Positions 46,276 through 58,113 of a DNA stretch of 64,000 bases are shown piece by piece. The position numbers and the translations under genes are program-made. How positions within the stretch are numbered: position 1 is the stretch's first letter; each line of letters opens with the position of its first letter. Under the pieces are notes generated by a model, which ran no database searches, had not been told where the DNA came from, and saw only the letters and a list, made by a program, of their open reading frames with translations. The stretch comes from Leptospira soteropolitanensis. GTDB lineage: Bacteria; Spirochaetota; Leptospiria; Leptospirales; Leptospiraceae. The stretch spans positions 558,001-622,000 of the forward strand of contig NZ_JAMQPN010000002.1 in NCBI RefSeq assembly GCF_026151655.1, written 5' to 3'.

Positions 46276-47621
46276 TAAACCACCCAAGTCCCCGACATAT
46301 CTAATTCATAAAAAGAATCCACTCTTACCTGACCAAACTGACCAAGCCTTAGACCATCCTCTTCCACATAAACCACTTCATCAATCTCTGGAGCATCTTG
46401 AAAACGGCGGACAATGGCCCCCTTTTCCAATACTTCATCTACTACTGCGGGATAAAGTTTTCCAATTCGATTTTGGTGGATGGACTTCAAAGTTCCAAGA
46501 TAGGCATCTCGCACAAGATTCACACGGCGAGCAATCTCTTTGTCTTTGAGTTGGCCATCCATTGTAGCACCTTTGGTTCCGTCTTGCGGAGAATAGGGAA
46601 ATAAATTTACCTTTTCAGGTTTTACATCTTCTACAAACCGAATGATCTCTTCCACGTCTTCCATCGTTTCGCCAGGAAAACCCAAAATAAAGGAAGTACG
46701 AATTTCCAAATCTGGACGGATGTCCCTTGCTTTTTGGAATAAAGATTTGAAATAAGAATATTCACCGGTTCGGTTCATCGATTTCAAAACCGATTTGGAA
46801 ACATGTTGTAAGGGGCTTTCCAAATACGGGGCAATTTTCGGAATTTCTCCGTAGAGATCTAGTAACTTTTCTGTTTTTTTATCTGGATAAAGGTAGAGGA
46901 GGCGAAGAAGTTCCACACCATCTACATCCGCTACTGAACGAACTAAATCCAATAGTTTTTCCGTATCCTTTCCATAGAACACAGTATCTTGAGAAACAAG
47001 ACAAATTTCTTTAGAACCAGCTTTGACAGCCAGTTTCGTTTGTGATAATACATCGGAGATATCTGTATCGCGGTATTTACCACGTAAATTAGGAATGATA
47101 CAAAAGTTACATCCGCGGTTGCAACCATCAGAAATTTTTACGTAGGAGTATGGTTTGGAATAGTTTTCAATTCCCTTACTTGTAGTGAGTCTTTCTAGAA
47201 GGTCTTCATTGAATTCGGAAAGATCTTTGAATTCCAAAGGAAAACTTTTTCTTAAAATCTCCCCTGCTTTATCATACTTTCCCGTTCCAAAATGTAGATC
47301 CACTTCAGGAAGATCGTCGGAAATTTCTTTTCCAGCACGTTCTGCAAAACAACCAACCACCACTAACTTTTGTTTGTTTTTCTTTTTAATATCAATGGAA
47401 TCCAAAATGGTTTGAATGGTTTCCTTGGTGGCATCTTGAATAAAAGTACATGTATTGACTAAATGAAAGTCGCTGGCTTCAGGACCTGCCGCTGGAAGTA
47501 AACCTTCCTTTAGAAGCGACTGGTGCATGGCCATCGAATCTACGGTGTTTTTCGGGCAACCGAGAGTCGTAATATAAAACGACTTCGGCGTCTCTTCCGT
47601 TTTTTCTTTTAATTTCGGCAT
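46275..47621 (-). CDS. rimO: Ribosomal protein S12 methylthiotransferase RimO
   Basis: 448 residues; radical SAM enzyme that thiomethylates an Asp of ribosomal protein S12. The N-terminal UPF0004 domain carries three cluster cysteines (TLGCPKNTVDS, NTCTF, VVGCFAER); the radical SAM motif is CNRGCNFC near residue 163, with a C-terminal TRAM domain. The GCPKN start and length distinguish RimO from MiaB. It abuts the RodZ-like gene and pgsA with 1-bp overlaps. Confidence 0.93.
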   Translation of the reverse strand: MPKLKEKTEETPKSFYITTLGCPKNTVDSMAMHQSLLKEGLLPAAGPEASDFHLVNTCTFIQDATKETIQTILDSIDIKKKNKQKLVVVGCFAERAGKEISDDLPEVDLHFGTGKYDKAGEILRKSFPLEFKDLSEFNEDLLERLTTSKGIENYSKPYSYVKISDGCNRGCNFCIIPNLRGKYRDTDISDVLSQTKLAVKAGSKEICLVSQDTVFYGKDTEKLLDLVRSVADVDGVELLRLLYLYPDKKTEKLLDLYGEIPKIAPYLESPLQHVSKSVLKSMNRTGEYSYFKSLFQKARDIRPDLEIRTSFILGFPGETMEDVEEIIRFVEDVKPEKVNLFPYSPQDGTKGATMDGQLKDKEIARRVNLVRDAYLGTLKSIHQNRIGKLYPAVVDEVLEKGAIVRRFQDAPEIDEVVYVEEDGLRLGQFGQVRVDSFYELDMSGTWVV

Positions 47622-48721
47622 TACTCGCCTAACTCTCCAATGATGGACTGAGTCGAATCATAAGGATTTGGTTTACGAATGAAGATTTTTTTGACGAGTT
47701 TTCCTGGTTTTCCAAGGACAGAACGCTCTTTTCCGTTTTGGACCATTTCCACGGCCCCACCATCACCCACTTTAATTTCAAGGCGATCACGGGCTTCTAA
47801 ATGTTTGACTTCTCCTGCGGAAACAAGTCCCCTCTCCCCCATTTGACCATCTAACACAAACTCAACGTAGCTTGGTTTGGAGAAAAAGAGTGTGACCTGG
47901 ATCGGAACATCGCCAACCGGAGATTTTACAGCAACACCTTCTCTCTCTTCTTTCAAAGTCACAAGAACTTTGGCGGATTTTTCAGTCACGGCTTGGGTCA
48001 CCACTCGGATGTCACGACGAAGAGAAGCCAATTCCTCGATTCGATAAGAAAGGATGGTTTCCTCTCCTTCTGCAGTTTGAAAAAAATATACATTTTTTTC
48101 AGGAAAGATATTGAATCCAAGGTTTGCTTTTCCATTGGAAACACCTTTGATAAACATCTTACACTGTTGGTTATTGACGCTAAAACTCACACCACGGTCT
48201 TCTGTTAAAATAAAAGGAACACTTGCGTTTTCTGGAACACTTTGGGAAACAAAATTAATTCCAGAAGGAATGTCGGAGCTTGCTACTGTTTCAACGGTCG
48301 AACCAACTTCAGCGGTTTCTTCATCCATCGATCCAGAGTTAGAATCTTCAAAACTAATATAGATAATATAAGCTGAGATCACAAAAAGAAAAATAGAAAT
48401 AAGGCTTATGATTTTATTTCTATCTAAACTAAACGGAGTGGTTGTTGGTCGAGTTAGTTCCTCTAAAGGAGCCTGGGATTCTTCAATCTGTTCTCCACGA
48501 TAGAGATTGAGAAGCATTGCTGTATCTAGTTTCAAATAACTTGCATAGTTCTTTAAGAAACCGAGGGCAAATGTCTCGGCAGGAAATTGAGAATAATCTT
48601 CAGTTTCCAAAGCAATGATGTACTTTGCTGCGATATTTGTTTCCTTCGCAACATCTTTCACGGAAAGTTTTTTATCTTCTCTGGCTTCTCGAATGATTTG
48701 ACCGACTCGTTTTGTGTTCAA
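47621..48721 (-). CDS. rodZ: RodZ-like helix-turn-helix membrane protein
   Basis: 366 residues. N-terminal Xre-type helix-turn-helix ([33 protein letters not shown]), a single membrane segment ([19 protein letters not shown], about 110-130), and a periplasmic beta-rich C-terminal domain like DUF4115. This layout fits RodZ, which links MreB to the cell-wall machine. The start is TTG at 48721 with AGAGGA upstream. It sits beside pgsA/rimO, the usual location of RodZ homologues. Confidence 0.82.
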   Translation of the reverse strand: MNTKRVGQIIREAREDKKLSVKDVAKETNIAAKYIIALETEDYSQFPAETFALGFLKNYASYLKLDTAMLLNLYRGEQIEESQAPLEELTRPTTTPFSLDRNKIISLISIFLFVISAYIIYISFEDSNSGSMDEETAEVGSTVETVASSDIPSGINFVSQSVPENASVPFILTEDRGVSFSVNNQQCKMFIKGVSNGKANLGFNIFPEKNVYFFQTAEGEETILSYRIEELASLRRDIRVVTQAVTEKSAKVLVTLKEEREGVAVKSPVGDVPIQVTLFFSKPSYVEFVLDGQMGERGLVSAGEVKHLEARDRLEIKVGDGGAVEMVQNGKERSVLGKPGKLVKKIFIRKPNPYDSTQSIIGELGE

Positions 48722-48738
48722 AATGATATCCTCTTTGC

Positions 48739-49440
48739 TTAGTTCTCGGAGACAAGAGGGTTGTTAACAATCTTCGCGTTACCGCTCATGTGAAAATTGA
48801 AAACTCCGTCTTGGATTTCTTCAGAAAAATTAATATTAGAAAATGAGATGGTGGTGACTTTTCCGCGACCATCGGTAGCCACTGCTTTTTTGATTAAGTA
48901 GGATTCAGAATCCACAAAGAGTTTCATCTTTTCGAATCCACCAATCTTTTCTCTTTGGTCAAGGTCTAACACAAAGTATTTGGTCGTGTCCCCCATCGAA
49001 CGCGGTTGTTCAATGGTATCAAATTTATAATGGTATTTACGAAAGAGGCGGTTGAGTCCATCAGGACTGTTTGTTGTAAAGATAGGGCCAGAAGTATTTT
49101 TACGATCGAGGGTTAAATCCTGTTTTCCAACAGCACCTAACCTTTTGATAAAGATATGAAGTGTTTTTCCATCGGATACAATTTCGTCCCCTTCTGGTTC
49201 AGCAAAATTATATCTGATTTTTCCGGGACGTTTGTAGAAACATTTCCCGCGCATTTGTTTTTCCTTTTTGTTGTCTTCTGTTTTGATGAGAAAATCAGCC
49301 GAATAGGAATTAATATCACTAAAGTTCTTCTTTATCTTTTTCACCACTTCTGAGGGTGAGTGCCAATTGTGAGCCGGACTTGTTTGGGCACCAAGAGAAA
49401 CACCCAAAACAAGTAACAAAGATCCGATCCATACTTTCAT
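48739..49440 (-). CDS. lolA: LolA-like outer-membrane lipoprotein carrier
   Basis: 233 residues from the ATG at 49440; the longer open frame overlaps ftsK and is not signal-peptide-like. Signal peptide [19 protein letters not shown]. The mature half-barrel is typical of Lol[46 protein letters not shown], and [19 protein letters not shown] near the C-terminus. It ferries lipoproteins across the periplasm. It lies 40 bp downstream of ftsK. Confidence 0.88.
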   Translation of the reverse strand: MKVWIGSLLLVLGVSLGAQTSPAHNWHSPSEVVKKIKKNFSDINSYSADFLIKTEDNKKEKQMRGKCFYKRPGKIRYNFAEPEGDEIVSDGKTLHIFIKRLGAVGKQDLTLDRKNTSGPIFTTNSPDGLNRLFRKYHYKFDTIEQPRSMGDTTKYFVLDLDQREKIGGFEKMKLFVDSESYLIKKAVATDGRGKVTTISFSNINFSEEIQDGVFNFHMSGNAKIVNNPLVSEN

Positions 49441-49480
49441 AGATTCCCAGTTTTTCAGACAAACTTCTCTTGTCGATGAT

Positions 49481-52400
49481 TTACGCTGAACGCAGGATTT
49501 CCCGGGGTTTGGCCCCCACTTGAGGCGAAACATATCCCCTCATTTCCATGAGCTCCATAAGTCTTGCCGCTTTGTTGTAACCGATTCTCATCCTTCTTTG
49601 TAAATAACTAGCACTCGCCTTTTTTTCGGTCACAACGATATTCCATGCCTCATCAAAAAGTTCTTCATCTTCGTCAGAAGCCATCTCGATACTCGTTTCA
49701 TCGTCCCAGTTCATTTCGACATACGCAGGAGCACCCTGTTTTTTTGCCTCTTCCACGATGGACTCAATTTCTTTCTCTTCGATAAAAGGAGCTTGGATCC
49801 TTTGGAGATCACTGGAAGTGGGAGACCGGTATAAAAAGTCCCCTTTTCCGAGGAGGGTCTCGGCACCACTGGTATCCAGAATGGTTCTAGAGTCTGTTTT
49901 TTGGGCCACTTGGAAGGCAACGCGTGCCGGACAGTTGGCTTTGATGACTCCGGTGATCACATCCACAGAAGGCCTTTGGGTTGCCATCACCAAATGGATT
50001 CCTACGGCTCTTGCCTTTTGGGAAATACGCTGGATCTGTTCTTCCAAATCCTTTCCCGAAACCATCATAAGATCTGCAAGCTCATCAATAAAGATCACAA
50101 TGTACGGAAGTTTTTGAAAACCCTTGGCATGAGCATATTCATCTACCTTTTCATTGAAACTTTTGAAATCCCTACTTTTCAATTGAGAGATCATTTGGTA
50201 ACGACTCTCCATTTCTTGGATGGCCCAAGAAAGTGCCTTCGTTGCCTTTTTAGGATCTGTAATCACTGGCATAAGTAGGTGTGGGATTCCTTCATAAAGA
50301 GTCATCTCCACCATCTTTGGATCGATCATAATGAAACGCACTTCTTCGGGTGAGCGAGTGCAAATCAAACTTGTGATCATCGCATTGATACTCACCGACT
50401 TACCAGAACCCGTGGTTCCCGCAACAAGTAAGTGAGGGAGTTTGGCGATATCAATCATCACAAGTTTACCCGAAATATCTTTCCCGATACAGATGGATAA
50501 GTCTTTGGCCTTTTGTTGGAGGATGGTATCTTTTAAAATCTCGGACAAAAATACGTCTTCCCTAATTCGATTCGGAACTTCGATTCCAATCGACGCCTTA
50601 CCAGGGATAGGTGCCACAATCCGAATATTTTTTACCTCTAAATAGGCCCTGATTTCATCAGAAAGCGAAACAATCCGATTCAGTTTGATTCCATTTGGGA
50701 TAGTGATTTCATAACGAGTGATGATGGGTCCTCTTTCTTTGGTAATCACTTTGGATTCAATTCCGAAATGCCCTGTGGATTCTTCAATTTTACGAGAGAT
50801 CAGATCCAGTTCACTATCGTTCTTTAAAATATTGGCCACAGGAACTTGGTGGGAGACAAGAAGTCGTGGAGAGATATAATACTTTCCTTTTTTTAGTTTT
50901 GGTTTCGGAACCATAGAACCAAACATCAGTTCCTGTTGTTCTTCCTTAGGAGCCAGTTTTTTCTTTCCGAAATTCCCAGAACTTAAGTTAGATTTTATGA
51001 GAGGTGAGTTTGTTTCTACCGCCAAAGTTTCAAGAGTCTCCTCTTCATACACTTCTATGTTCTCTCCGTCCTCTTCTTCGGAAGATTCTTCTTCACTCAC
51101 ATCCCAACCGGTTTCTTCCACTAAAGACAAACGAACCGATTCCGGAATGGCGACGGCTTCCGATGGGTTGTTATCTTCTCCCTTTTCATAAAGGGAAGAA
51201 TTGGATTCGAGTTTTTCATTCTCAGATCCTATTTCCAAAGCAGGATCTTCTTCCAAATCATCATAGTCCTCATCATAAACAAAAGAAGAAGAAAGACTAG
51301 AGCTCTCAAGAATTTGGGTATCACGAGCAAAAGCAGGTTTTACAGGGTCTAATTTTGGAAGTTCTAGATTTTCTAATCCCAGACCCTCATCCAATTTTGG
51401 TTTCCATTTGGCCTCTGGAAATTGGAAAAGAATTTTAGATTCTCTTTTACTTTCAATCTCCTCCAATTCTTCTTGTGCTCGCCTGTTGTCCGTTAACTTT
51501 AATCTGGAAATCAAAATTTCATTTTTTTCAAATTCGGCAAGAGAATCTAATTTGGATTCTTGTTTTTGGAATCGAAATACTTTTCCCGCCTCATCAAAAA
51601 ATCCTTCAAAATGAGAGGTGTTGCGATAACGAACGGATGGTGTTTTTTTTGAGGAAGGATTTTGATGAAAACGATTCTCTAATCCATCCTTACTTATAAA
51701 CTTTTTTTCCGGAGAAAAATTGGGGTCAGAAAAAGAAGACGATCTCTCAAAACGAGAATGAGAGTTTCGATTTCCCTCCCTTTTTTCATCTGCCACAACA
51801 TTCCAAAAATGATGGGCCAAATCCTCTTTTGATTCTTCTTCCGTTTGGACTGCAAACCATTGTTTGTTACGAATTTCCTCTGCTGATCCGCGTCTAGTGG
51901 AAACAACCGATTCTAAAAACTGAGGAAGTCTTAAATGAGGAAGGTCATTTCTACCACCTAACATTTTATAGATTCCATTGGAATATTTGTTAATGGCAGC
52001 AAAGGTAAAAGACCAAGCCCCGTCTTCTAACCAAATTACGGCAAAGTATAAGTATAAAAAGAAAACAACAAGGATACGTCCTGTCTCACCAAAAAGATAA
52101 GAAAAAACCCAAGAGAAAAATTGCCCAAGAATCCCACCACTATCTCCTACATGGCCTAGTGGAGTTTCCAAAAGATTCAAACTTACCGTTGTTGCAACAA
52201 GAAAGAGAGGGAAAAAAAGTGCCTTACTGAGTCGATCAAAATCAGGGTTACGGAGAGATAGAACCCCTAACATCAAAACAAATCCTGCGAGTAAAAAAGA
52301 GGACTTTCCTAAAATATAAAGTAATGTGAAGGCAATGTAATGACCAAGCCTTCCAAACCAATTGAAAAGCGATCCGTCCTCTCCTTCCTGAAACGAAAAG

Positions 52401-52498
52401 AGAGAAAGAAGTAAAAACACACCGGAAAATACTAATAGATACGGAAGGAAGTCTTTGCGCGGCAAAGTCCATCCCCATACGGATTTTTTAGGGTCCAT
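49481..52498 (-). CDS. ftsK: DNA translocase FtsK
   Basis: 1005 residues. Four N-terminal membrane segments (about 15-180), a long acidic, Ser/Glu-rich linker (about 190-560), then the RecA-like motor with Walker [12 protein letters not shown] near residue 692 and Walker [14 protein letters not shown]. The C-terminal gamma winged-helix domain ends ...[20 protein letters not shown], which reads KOPS-like DNA. It moves DNA at the septum and activates XerCD. It is the first gene after the terminator that follows yajQ, so a promoter should lie in 52499-52533. Confidence 0.95.
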   Translation of the reverse strand: MDPKKSVWGWTLPRKDFLPYLLVFSGVFLLLSLFSFQEGEDGSLFNWFGRLGHYIAFTLLYILGKSSFLLAGFVLMLGVLSLRNPDFDRLSKALFFPLFLVATTVSLNLLETPLGHVGDSGGILGQFFSWVFSYLFGETGRILVVFFLYLYFAVIWLEDGAWSFTFAAINKYSNGIYKMLGGRNDLPHLRLPQFLESVVSTRRGSAEEIRNKQWFAVQTEEESKEDLAHHFWNVVADEKREGNRNSHSRFERSSSFSDPNFSPEKKFISKDGLENRFHQNPSSKKTPSVRYRNTSHFEGFFDEAGKVFRFQKQESKLDSLAEFEKNEILISRLKLTDNRRAQEELEEIESKRESKILFQFPEAKWKPKLDEGLGLENLELPKLDPVKPAFARDTQILESSSLSSSFVYDEDYDDLEEDPALEIGSENEKLESNSSLYEKGEDNNPSEAVAIPESVRLSLVEETGWDVSEEESSEEEDGENIEVYEEETLETLAVETNSPLIKSNLSSGNFGKKKLAPKEEQQELMFGSMVPKPKLKKGKYYISPRLLVSHQVPVANILKNDSELDLISRKIEESTGHFGIESKVITKERGPIITRYEITIPNGIKLNRIVSLSDEIRAYLEVKNIRIVAPIPGKASIGIEVPNRIREDVFLSEILKDTILQQKAKDLSICIGKDISGKLVMIDIAKLPHLLVAGTTGSGKSVSINAMITSLICTRSPEEVRFIMIDPKMVEMTLYEGIPHLLMPVITDPKKATKALSWAIQEMESRYQMISQLKSRDFKSFNEKVDEYAHAKGFQKLPYIVIFIDELADLMMVSGKDLEEQIQRISQKARAVGIHLVMATQRPSVDVITGVIKANCPARVAFQVAQKTDSRTILDTSGAETLLGKGDFLYRSPTSSDLQRIQAPFIEEKEIESIVEEAKKQGAPAYVEMNWDDETSIEMASDEDEELFDEAWNIVVTEKKASASYLQRRMRIGYNKAARLMELMEMRGYVSPQVGAKPREILRSA

Positions 52499-52533
52499 AC
52501 CGGAAATATCGGCCGGTTTTGAGACATAGGATG

Positions 52534-52561
52534 AAAAAAAATGGAAGCCGAAAGGCTTTCC
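52534..52561 (-). terminator. Rho-independent terminator of the alaS-yajQ operon
   Basis: On the minus strand GGAAAGCC pairs with GGCTTCC across a TTTC loop and is followed by ATTTTTTTT. It lies between yajQ (stop 52575) and ftsK (start 52498) and splits the long minus-strand run into two units. Confidence 0.85.
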
Positions 52562-52574
52562 TTAAACCAAAATT

Positions 52575-53072
52575 TTAACCCTTAAAATTCGTGAAATTAG
52601 CATCAAAATTGAAATTGGCATTGCGGATGGCAGCCATTACCTCTTGCAAATCGTCCTTTTTTTTACCAACCACCCGAACCGAATCCCCTTGGATGGAGGC
52701 CTGGACTTTTAGTTTTTGGTCTTTGATGAGAGTCGTGATTTGTTTGGTTTGTTCTTTGTCCAAACCGTTTTGGATTTTCACCTTTTGCCGGACCGTTTGG
52801 CCTGTGGCAGGTTCGATTTTGGAGTCAAAATCGAAAGCTTTCAAACTAATTCCCCGTTTGGCCATTTTGGTGGTGAGGACATCAATCACCTGTTTGAGTT
52901 TGATATCGTTTTCAGAAGTCAAAACCAAACTATCTTCTGTCAGTTTGATCTCTGAGTTGGATCCTTTAAAATCAAACCTTGTTTGGATTTCAGTCATGGC
53001 CTGAGCCACGGCATTTTGTAATTCCGGTCTTTCGATTTTGGATACAATGTCAAATGATGGATCTTGTGCCAT
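52575..53072 (-). CDS. yajQ: YajQ-family nucleotide-binding protein
   Basis: 165 residues, the whole length of the DUF520/YajQ family. Typical motifs: MAQDPSFDIVSKIERPEL, NAVAQAMTEIQTRFDFKGS and the C-terminal NFDANFTNFKG. In Xanthomonas a member binds cyclic di-GMP and acts with a transcription factor; other members bind RNA or nucleotides. Ligand here is not known. AGT-rich Shine-Dalgarno GGAGT precedes the ATG. It is 29 bp after alaS and ends in a terminator. Confidence 0.93.
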   Translation of the reverse strand: MAQDPSFDIVSKIERPELQNAVAQAMTEIQTRFDFKGSNSEIKLTEDSLVLTSENDIKLKQVIDVLTTKMAKRGISLKAFDFDSKIEPATGQTVRQKVKIQNGLDKEQTKQITTLIKDQKLKVQASIQGDSVRVVGKKKDDLQEVMAAIRNANFNFDANFTNFKG

Positions 53073-53101
53073 ACTTTACTCCTTACTAACTCTTATTTCT
53101 A

Positions 53102-55861
53102 TTATCCTAATTTCTTTTTGGAAAGCTCCAAGGCAAATTCCAAAGCGGCTCCAAGACTTTCCGGTTTTTTACCACCACCTTGTGCCATATCGGGCCTTCC
53201 CCCGCCCTTACCATCTAACATCACCAAGGTTTCTTTTAATAGATCCCCACAATGAATTCCTCTTTCATTCAAAACCTTGTTACACATAAAAACAAGGGTA
53301 CTGGCTTCCCCGTCCCTGGTTCCAAATAAACAGAGAACTTCTGGTTCTTTGGCTTTAAGACTATCTGCCAAATCTTTGAGTGATTTTGCATCTACAGCCT
53401 CAAACACTTCCGTTACCACCTTTCCCTTAGAAAGTGAATGTGCTTTTTTTAAGAGTCCATCCACAAGCTCTGGATTCATTTGAAAACTCATTTGTTCTTT
53501 TTTCTTTTTGGCTTTAAAAAGAGCGCTAGACTTTTCTTCTAGTTCAGTTTCTAAATCTTCCCGAAGTTTTCGTAAAATCAAAACGGCAGAATTTCCTTCT
53601 TTGGAAAAAAGATTCTGTAAATCTTCCGGTGCAGGAACCACCGTTGTAATTCCATACTCTTTTAAATCACCAAAGTTTTCTTTGGCCGATAAATTATGTG
53701 TTTCTACTTTTGCTGCCAGTGTTTGGAACTGGGACAAAAAGTATTCAATGACGGAATCCCCACAAATAGCTTCAACCCTTCGGTTTCCTGCCCCAGGGCT
53801 TCCTTCTTTGATGATAGCAAAGTATCCAATTTCTTTTGTGTTCGATACATGAGTCCCGCCACAAAATTCTTTGGATTTTTCCCCCATAGAAATCACGCGA
53901 ACAGAACTTCCATATTTCTCATCAAACATGGATAAGGCACCAGATTGTTTCGCAGCTTCAATGTCCAAAACTTCTGTTTTTACAGGAATTTGATCATTCA
54001 CCGCCTCATTCACATCTTTTTCGATAGAGATAATTTCTTCTTCCGAAAGTGCTTTTGGGTGTGAAAAATCAAATCGTAAATAATCAGAGGAAACAATGGA
54101 ACCTTTTTGGGCCACGTGAGTCCCTAAAATGCGGCGAAGGGCTCCATTTAACAAATGTGTGCCGGAGTGATGGTTTGCTAATTTTTGGCGACGTGTGGTA
54201 TCAATCTCTGCTTCAATGGTTTCTCCGACAGAAATTTTACCTTTCAAAATGATTCCGAGATGTAAAAAAGTTTCATTTTCCTTTTGAGTGTCTTGGACCT
54301 GAAACTGGAATCCTTCCTTTTTGAGATAGCCCCAGTCACCAATTTGGCCTCCACCTTCCGCATAAAACGGAGTTTTATCTAAAACCACAACGGCTTCCAT
54401 ACCTTGGTTAACCTCTTTCACAGACTTTCCATCCACAAAAAGATATAAAACTTTAGCCTTAGATTTTATTTCGGTGTATCCTAAAAATTCCGTTTTGAGT
54501 TCGGGACTAGCAGTAAGGCCTGTTAGGTATTGGACTTTTTTTCCTTTCCAACTAGCGCGCGATAGATCCCGATCTTTCTCAAGTTCCTCTTCAAAGCCTT
54601 TATCATCAAAGCCGAACCCGCGATCTTCCACAAGTTCCTTTGTCATTTCCCGAGGAAATCCGTAGGTGGAATACAAACGAAATCCTTCTTTCCCGGTAAC
54701 AACAGTTTGATTGGTTGATTTCATATGGTTCAAAAGAGATTCCAACTCTTCCAACCCCACTTCCAAAGTATGAAGGAAAAGTTCTTCCTCTTTTTTTAAG
54801 ACGGATTCGATGTCTTTTGCTTTATCTTTCAGTTCTGGATAACGTACTGAATATAAATCGCGAAGTGTCCCAACCAGTTTGTATAAAAACGGTTCGTGGA
54901 TTCCCAATTTCCTCGCAAAAAGTGAGGCTCTACGAATGAGCCTGCGGATGACATAACCACGGCCCGTACGATCAGGATAAATTCCATCCCCTAACGAAAA
55001 AAATACGGAACGAGAATGATCGGTGATTACTCGGAAAGATTGTTTTGTGGATTCGTCGTAAGTTTTTCCAGATAACTCTTCGATTTTACGAATGATGGAT
55101 TTTAGTTCATCTGTATCGTAAACAGAATCCACTTCTTGCAGTAACATAGCCACTCGTTCGAGGCCAGATCCAGTATCAATTCCTGTTTGTTTTAAAGGGA
55201 GGAGTTCTCCTGAAACCGTTTGATTGAATTGGTTAAACACCAAATTCCAATATTCTAAATAACGATCACAGTCACATCCGGGTTTACAACTAGGGTTATT
55301 GCCACAATTTGGACCCCCTTTTTCAGGGCCACGATCCAAATACAATTCCGAACATGGACCACAGGCCCCACTGTCTCCGGCTGGTCCCCAAAAATTATCT
55401 TTTTTCCCAAGCCTTACAATTCGTTCTTCTGGAATTCCGGCTTCCATCCAAATTTTTTTGGCTTCATCATCATCGAGGTAAATGGTGACCCAGATTTTCT
55501 CTTTGGGAATATGAAGATGGTTTAATGAAAAATCTAATGCGTATTCAATGGCTTCTTTTTTAAAATAATCTCCAAAGGAGAAATTACCGAGCATTTCAAA
55601 GAAGGTACAATGCCTTTCCGTTTTCCCAACCACTTCTAAATCGGTAGTGCGAACACATTTTTGAACCGAAGCGGCTCGGGTGTATGGCAACTCCACCGCT
55701 CCAGTAAACAAAGGTTTGAACTGAACCATCCCAGCAGTCGTGAATAAAAGTGTTGGATCCCCTTTTGGGATAAGGCTTGAGGAAGGCACAATGGTGTGGC
55801 CTTTCCCTTTGAAGTAACTAGTATACAACTCTGCAATTTCGCGGACGGTTTTCGACATCAT
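53102..55861 (-). CDS. alaS: Alanyl-tRNA synthetase
   Basis: 919 residues. Class II catalytic core with [27 protein letters not shown] and [12 protein letters not shown]; editing domain with zinc motif HHSGTH and CGGTHVSNT; a C-terminal coiled and C-Ala domain ending [16 protein letters not shown]. Around residue 185 a Cys-rich stretch ([14 protein letters not shown]) probably binds an extra zinc. Two adjacent ATGs (55861 and 55858) begin the frame. Confidence 0.97.
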   Translation of the reverse strand: MMSKTVREIAELYTSYFKGKGHTIVPSSSLIPKGDPTLLFTTAGMVQFKPLFTGAVELPYTRAASVQKCVRTTDLEVVGKTERHCTFFEMLGNFSFGDYFKKEAIEYALDFSLNHLHIPKEKIWVTIYLDDDEAKKIWMEAGIPEERIVRLGKKDNFWGPAGDSGACGPCSELYLDRGPEKGGPNCGNNPSCKPGCDCDRYLEYWNLVFNQFNQTVSGELLPLKQTGIDTGSGLERVAMLLQEVDSVYDTDELKSIIRKIEELSGKTYDESTKQSFRVITDHSRSVFFSLGDGIYPDRTGRGYVIRRLIRRASLFARKLGIHEPFLYKLVGTLRDLYSVRYPELKDKAKDIESVLKKEEELFLHTLEVGLEELESLLNHMKSTNQTVVTGKEGFRLYSTYGFPREMTKELVEDRGFGFDDKGFEEELEKDRDLSRASWKGKKVQYLTGLTASPELKTEFLGYTEIKSKAKVLYLFVDGKSVKEVNQGMEAVVVLDKTPFYAEGGGQIGDWGYLKKEGFQFQVQDTQKENETFLHLGIILKGKISVGETIEAEIDTTRRQKLANHHSGTHLLNGALRRILGTHVAQKGSIVSSDYLRFDFSHPKALSEEEIISIEKDVNEAVNDQIPVKTEVLDIEAAKQSGALSMFDEKYGSSVRVISMGEKSKEFCGGTHVSNTKEIGYFAIIKEGSPGAGNRRVEAICGDSVIEYFLSQFQTLAAKVETHNLSAKENFGDLKEYGITTVVPAPEDLQNLFSKEGNSAVLILRKLREDLETELEEKSSALFKAKKKKEQMSFQMNPELVDGLLKKAHSLSKGKVVTEVFEAVDAKSLKDLADSLKAKEPEVLCLFGTRDGEASTLVFMCNKVLNERGIHCGDLLKETLVMLDGKGGGRPDMAQGGGKKPESLGAALEFALELSKKKLG

Positions 55862-55910
55862 ACACTTACAGCGAAATCGGGTTTGCCTCCTAGGGCAAGG
55901 AAATTCGAAG

Positions 55911-57116
55911 TTAACTCTGCCTTAATTCCCGGTATTGGAGAAAAGAAAACAAGGCAAAACAGAGAAACATCCCACCGAGAATACCAAAGGTCAGTTGCGA
56001 CCCAATGGTGTCCGCAAGGAGGGCGGAAAGAAAGCCAGAAACTGCTGGTGTGAACTGAAAACACACAGTATAGAGCGAAAGGATTCTTCCCCGAAGTCCG
56101 TCTTCCGCTCGTTTTTGTAAAATGGCCGGGAGGAGACTCGAAACAATTCCTCCCGTAACCCCAAAACAAAACAGAAAAAAAGAGGTGGCTTCTGGTTTTC
56201 CAAAAGGAACAAATCCTAAAAAGAAAATAGAAGAAAGAGTAAAAACAATGAGTAATACAAGTCCCTTTCTTTCTAGGTGGTGAAATAGGATGGTGAGAAT
56301 CCCACCAAGAAACAGACCCGGCCCGAGAAATACTAAGACCTTGCCTCGTGCTAGTTCTCCAAGGCCCAGTTCATGTCTTACATATTTCGGTAGGATGACT
56401 TGGATGGGGCCAAGAGCTAACATACTGAGAATTGCCATATACATCACTTGCCGAGATACCGAATCTACTTTTAGAAATTCCAAAACGATTTGGAGGTTAG
56501 CTCTGAAGGAAGGTATCGTTTTAAAATTTAAGTTTTTGGAATTGGATTCTGGGTTCCATTTTTTGCCATCATATCTTAACAATGTAAAGGCGATCATGGA
56601 AAAAAAATGAAATAACGCCAAAATCAAAAATAAACTGGGGTAACTATTGCCTTCTCTGAACCAACCTACAGCGAGAGGACTCATCCCAAATGCAAAAATG
56701 AGCAGTAAGTTTCCCGCAATGGTATGAAAAACCAGCCGATGTGACTCCATCACTTCGCGTAAAATAGCCATCCGCCCGGGAAGTACTGTTGTCATTCCGA
56801 TTCCATTCACAAAAGCTAAGGGCAAAAGTAAAAGTGGATGATCCAAAAAGTAGTGATTCAAGGCACCTAACGAAAAAGAGGAGATAAAAAGAAAAAATTG
56901 AAAACTAACGACTACCCATTTTTTGGAATAATGATCGAGTAAGTATCCTGTGTATAAAAAGAAAATAGGAAAGGGCAAAAAGAGGAAAAAGAAAACAATC
57001 CCTGAGAAACCTTTTACTGTATCTAAGGTTTGGCAAAAGATAACAATCGAATACAAAAAACAACTACTGGCAAAGGTACCGATGGCGAAGGCAAAATAAA
57101 ATATAAGTTGGTTCAA
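55911..57116 (-). CDS. Major facilitator superfamily transporter
   Basis: 401 residues and about 12 membrane segments, for example [22 protein letters not shown] followed by a loop with HYSKKW (the loop 2-3 position), and a repeat in the second half ([18 protein letters not shown]). It resembles MFS exporters of the MFS_3/enterobactin-type group, but the substrate is unknown. The start is TTG at 57116 with AGGTAA upstream. It lies between rpsI's terminator and alaS, 49 bp from alaS. Confidence 0.82.
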   Translation of the reverse strand: MNQLIFYFAFAIGTFASSCFLYSIVIFCQTLDTVKGFSGIVFFFLFLPFPIFFLYTGYLLDHYSKKWVVVSFQFFLFISSFSLGALNHYFLDHPLLLLPLAFVNGIGMTTVLPGRMAILREVMESHRLVFHTIAGNLLLIFAFGMSPLAVGWFREGNSYPSLFLILALFHFFSMIAFTLLRYDGKKWNPESNSKNLNFKTIPSFRANLQIVLEFLKVDSVSRQVMYMAILSMLALGPIQVILPKYVRHELGLGELARGKVLVFLGPGLFLGGILTILFHHLERKGLVLLIVFTLSSIFFLGFVPFGKPEATSFFLFCFGVTGGIVSSLLPAILQKRAEDGLRGRILSLYTVCFQFTPAVSGFLSALLADTIGSQLTFGILGGMFLCFALFSFLQYRELRQS

Positions 57117-57127
57117 GGTTACCTACC

Positions 57128-57156
57128 AAAAAAAAAGCCTCCCGGAAAAGGAGGCT
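57128..57156 (-). terminator. Rho-independent terminator of rplM-rpsI
   Basis: On the minus strand AGCCTCC pairs with GGAGGCT around a short loop and is followed by nine T residues. It lies 31 bp after the rpsI stop and within 12 bp of the MFS start, so it separates those units. Confidence 0.9.
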
Positions 57157-57186
57157 CTCTGTATCGAAAAAAAGAGGATTTTCCGA

Positions 57187-57582
57187 TTAACGTTTAGAGA
57201 ACTGAGTTCCCCTACGAGCTTTGTGTAGACCGTATTTTTTACGTTCCACCATACGGCTATCACGAGTAAGAAACCCTTCTTTTTTCAAAGTAGGTTTGAG
57301 TGACTCATTAAAAGCGACAAGGGCACGAGCCACAGCATGACGAATCGCTCCCACTTGACCAATCACTCCACCGCCAGTTACATTGAGTGCGATGTCGTAT
57401 TTGTCACGAGCTTCTAAAACTAGAAGAGGCTCAAGTGCTCGACGAACCAAGTGTTCACCGTTTTTAATGTAATCTTTCACATCTTTATGATTTACTGTGA
57501 TTTTACCAGTTCCAGATGCGATTTTTGCACGTGCAACGGATGTTTTGCGTCGGCCTACTGCCCAAACTGCTTTTTGCGCCAT
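57187..57582 (-). CDS. rpsI: 30S ribosomal protein S9
   Basis: 131 residues with the family's normal end [14 protein letters not shown], where the terminal KR contacts the P-site tRNA, and the body [14 protein letters not shown] and [20 protein letters not shown]. It follows rplM by 1 bp, the universal pairing. Confidence 0.98.
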   Translation of the reverse strand: MAQKAVWAVGRRKTSVARAKIASGTGKITVNHKDVKDYIKNGEHLVRRALEPLLVLEARDKYDIALNVTGGGVIGQVGAIRHAVARALVAFNESLKPTLKKEGFLTRDSRMVERKKYGLHKARRGTQFSKR

Positions 57583-57583
57583 A

Positions 57584-58036
57584 TTATTTCAACTCCAGTT
57601 TTAGGGGCTTTTGAGCTCCCAAGTTGTGGTCATTACCAGCAAAAACGCGGCAATTTCTCAACATTTGATCACCTAACTTAGATTTAGGCAACATTCCTTT
57701 GACTGCTTCCATAATCACTCTTTCCGGATTCTCTTGGATGAGTTTGTGGAAAGCGATAGCAGTCATACCACCTGGGTAACGTGAGTGGTGGTAGTAAATT
57801 TTTTGTTCTCTTTTGCGACCTGTGACAGCCACTTTAGATGCATTAACGATAATGATATTATCACCACAATCCTGGTTAGGAGTGAAGGTAGATTTGTGTT
57901 TTCCGCGAAGTCGGGAAGCTACTTGACTTGCCAATCTTCCGAGAGTCTTATCAGTTGCGTCCACAACAAACCACTGTTTTTGTACGGCTTCTTTTGCAAT
58001 AGAAGGGGTCTTGTGGGCTTTAGACAATAGTTCCAT
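57584..58036 (-). CDS. rplM: 50S ribosomal protein L13
   Basis: About 150 residues from the ATG at 58036. Conserved [44 protein letters not shown] and [12 protein letters not shown]. The frame opens at 58081, but the extra 15 residues are not typical of L13; this start is a judgement. Divergent from thiL. Confidence 0.95.
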   Translation of the reverse strand: MELLSKAHKTPSIAKEAVQKQWFVVDATDKTLGRLASQVASRLRGKHKSTFTPNQDCGDNIIIVNASKVAVTGRKREQKIYYHHSRYPGGMTAIAFHKLIQENPERVIMEAVKGMLPKSKLGDQMLRNCRVFAGNDHNLGAQKPLKLELK

Positions 58037-58113
58037 AAGTACGAGATTTTCCTCTTTTATGTCAGGATTTTCGGTTTTCACACTGGGTCAAACAAATTTA
58101 TTGGATCAAAGCT

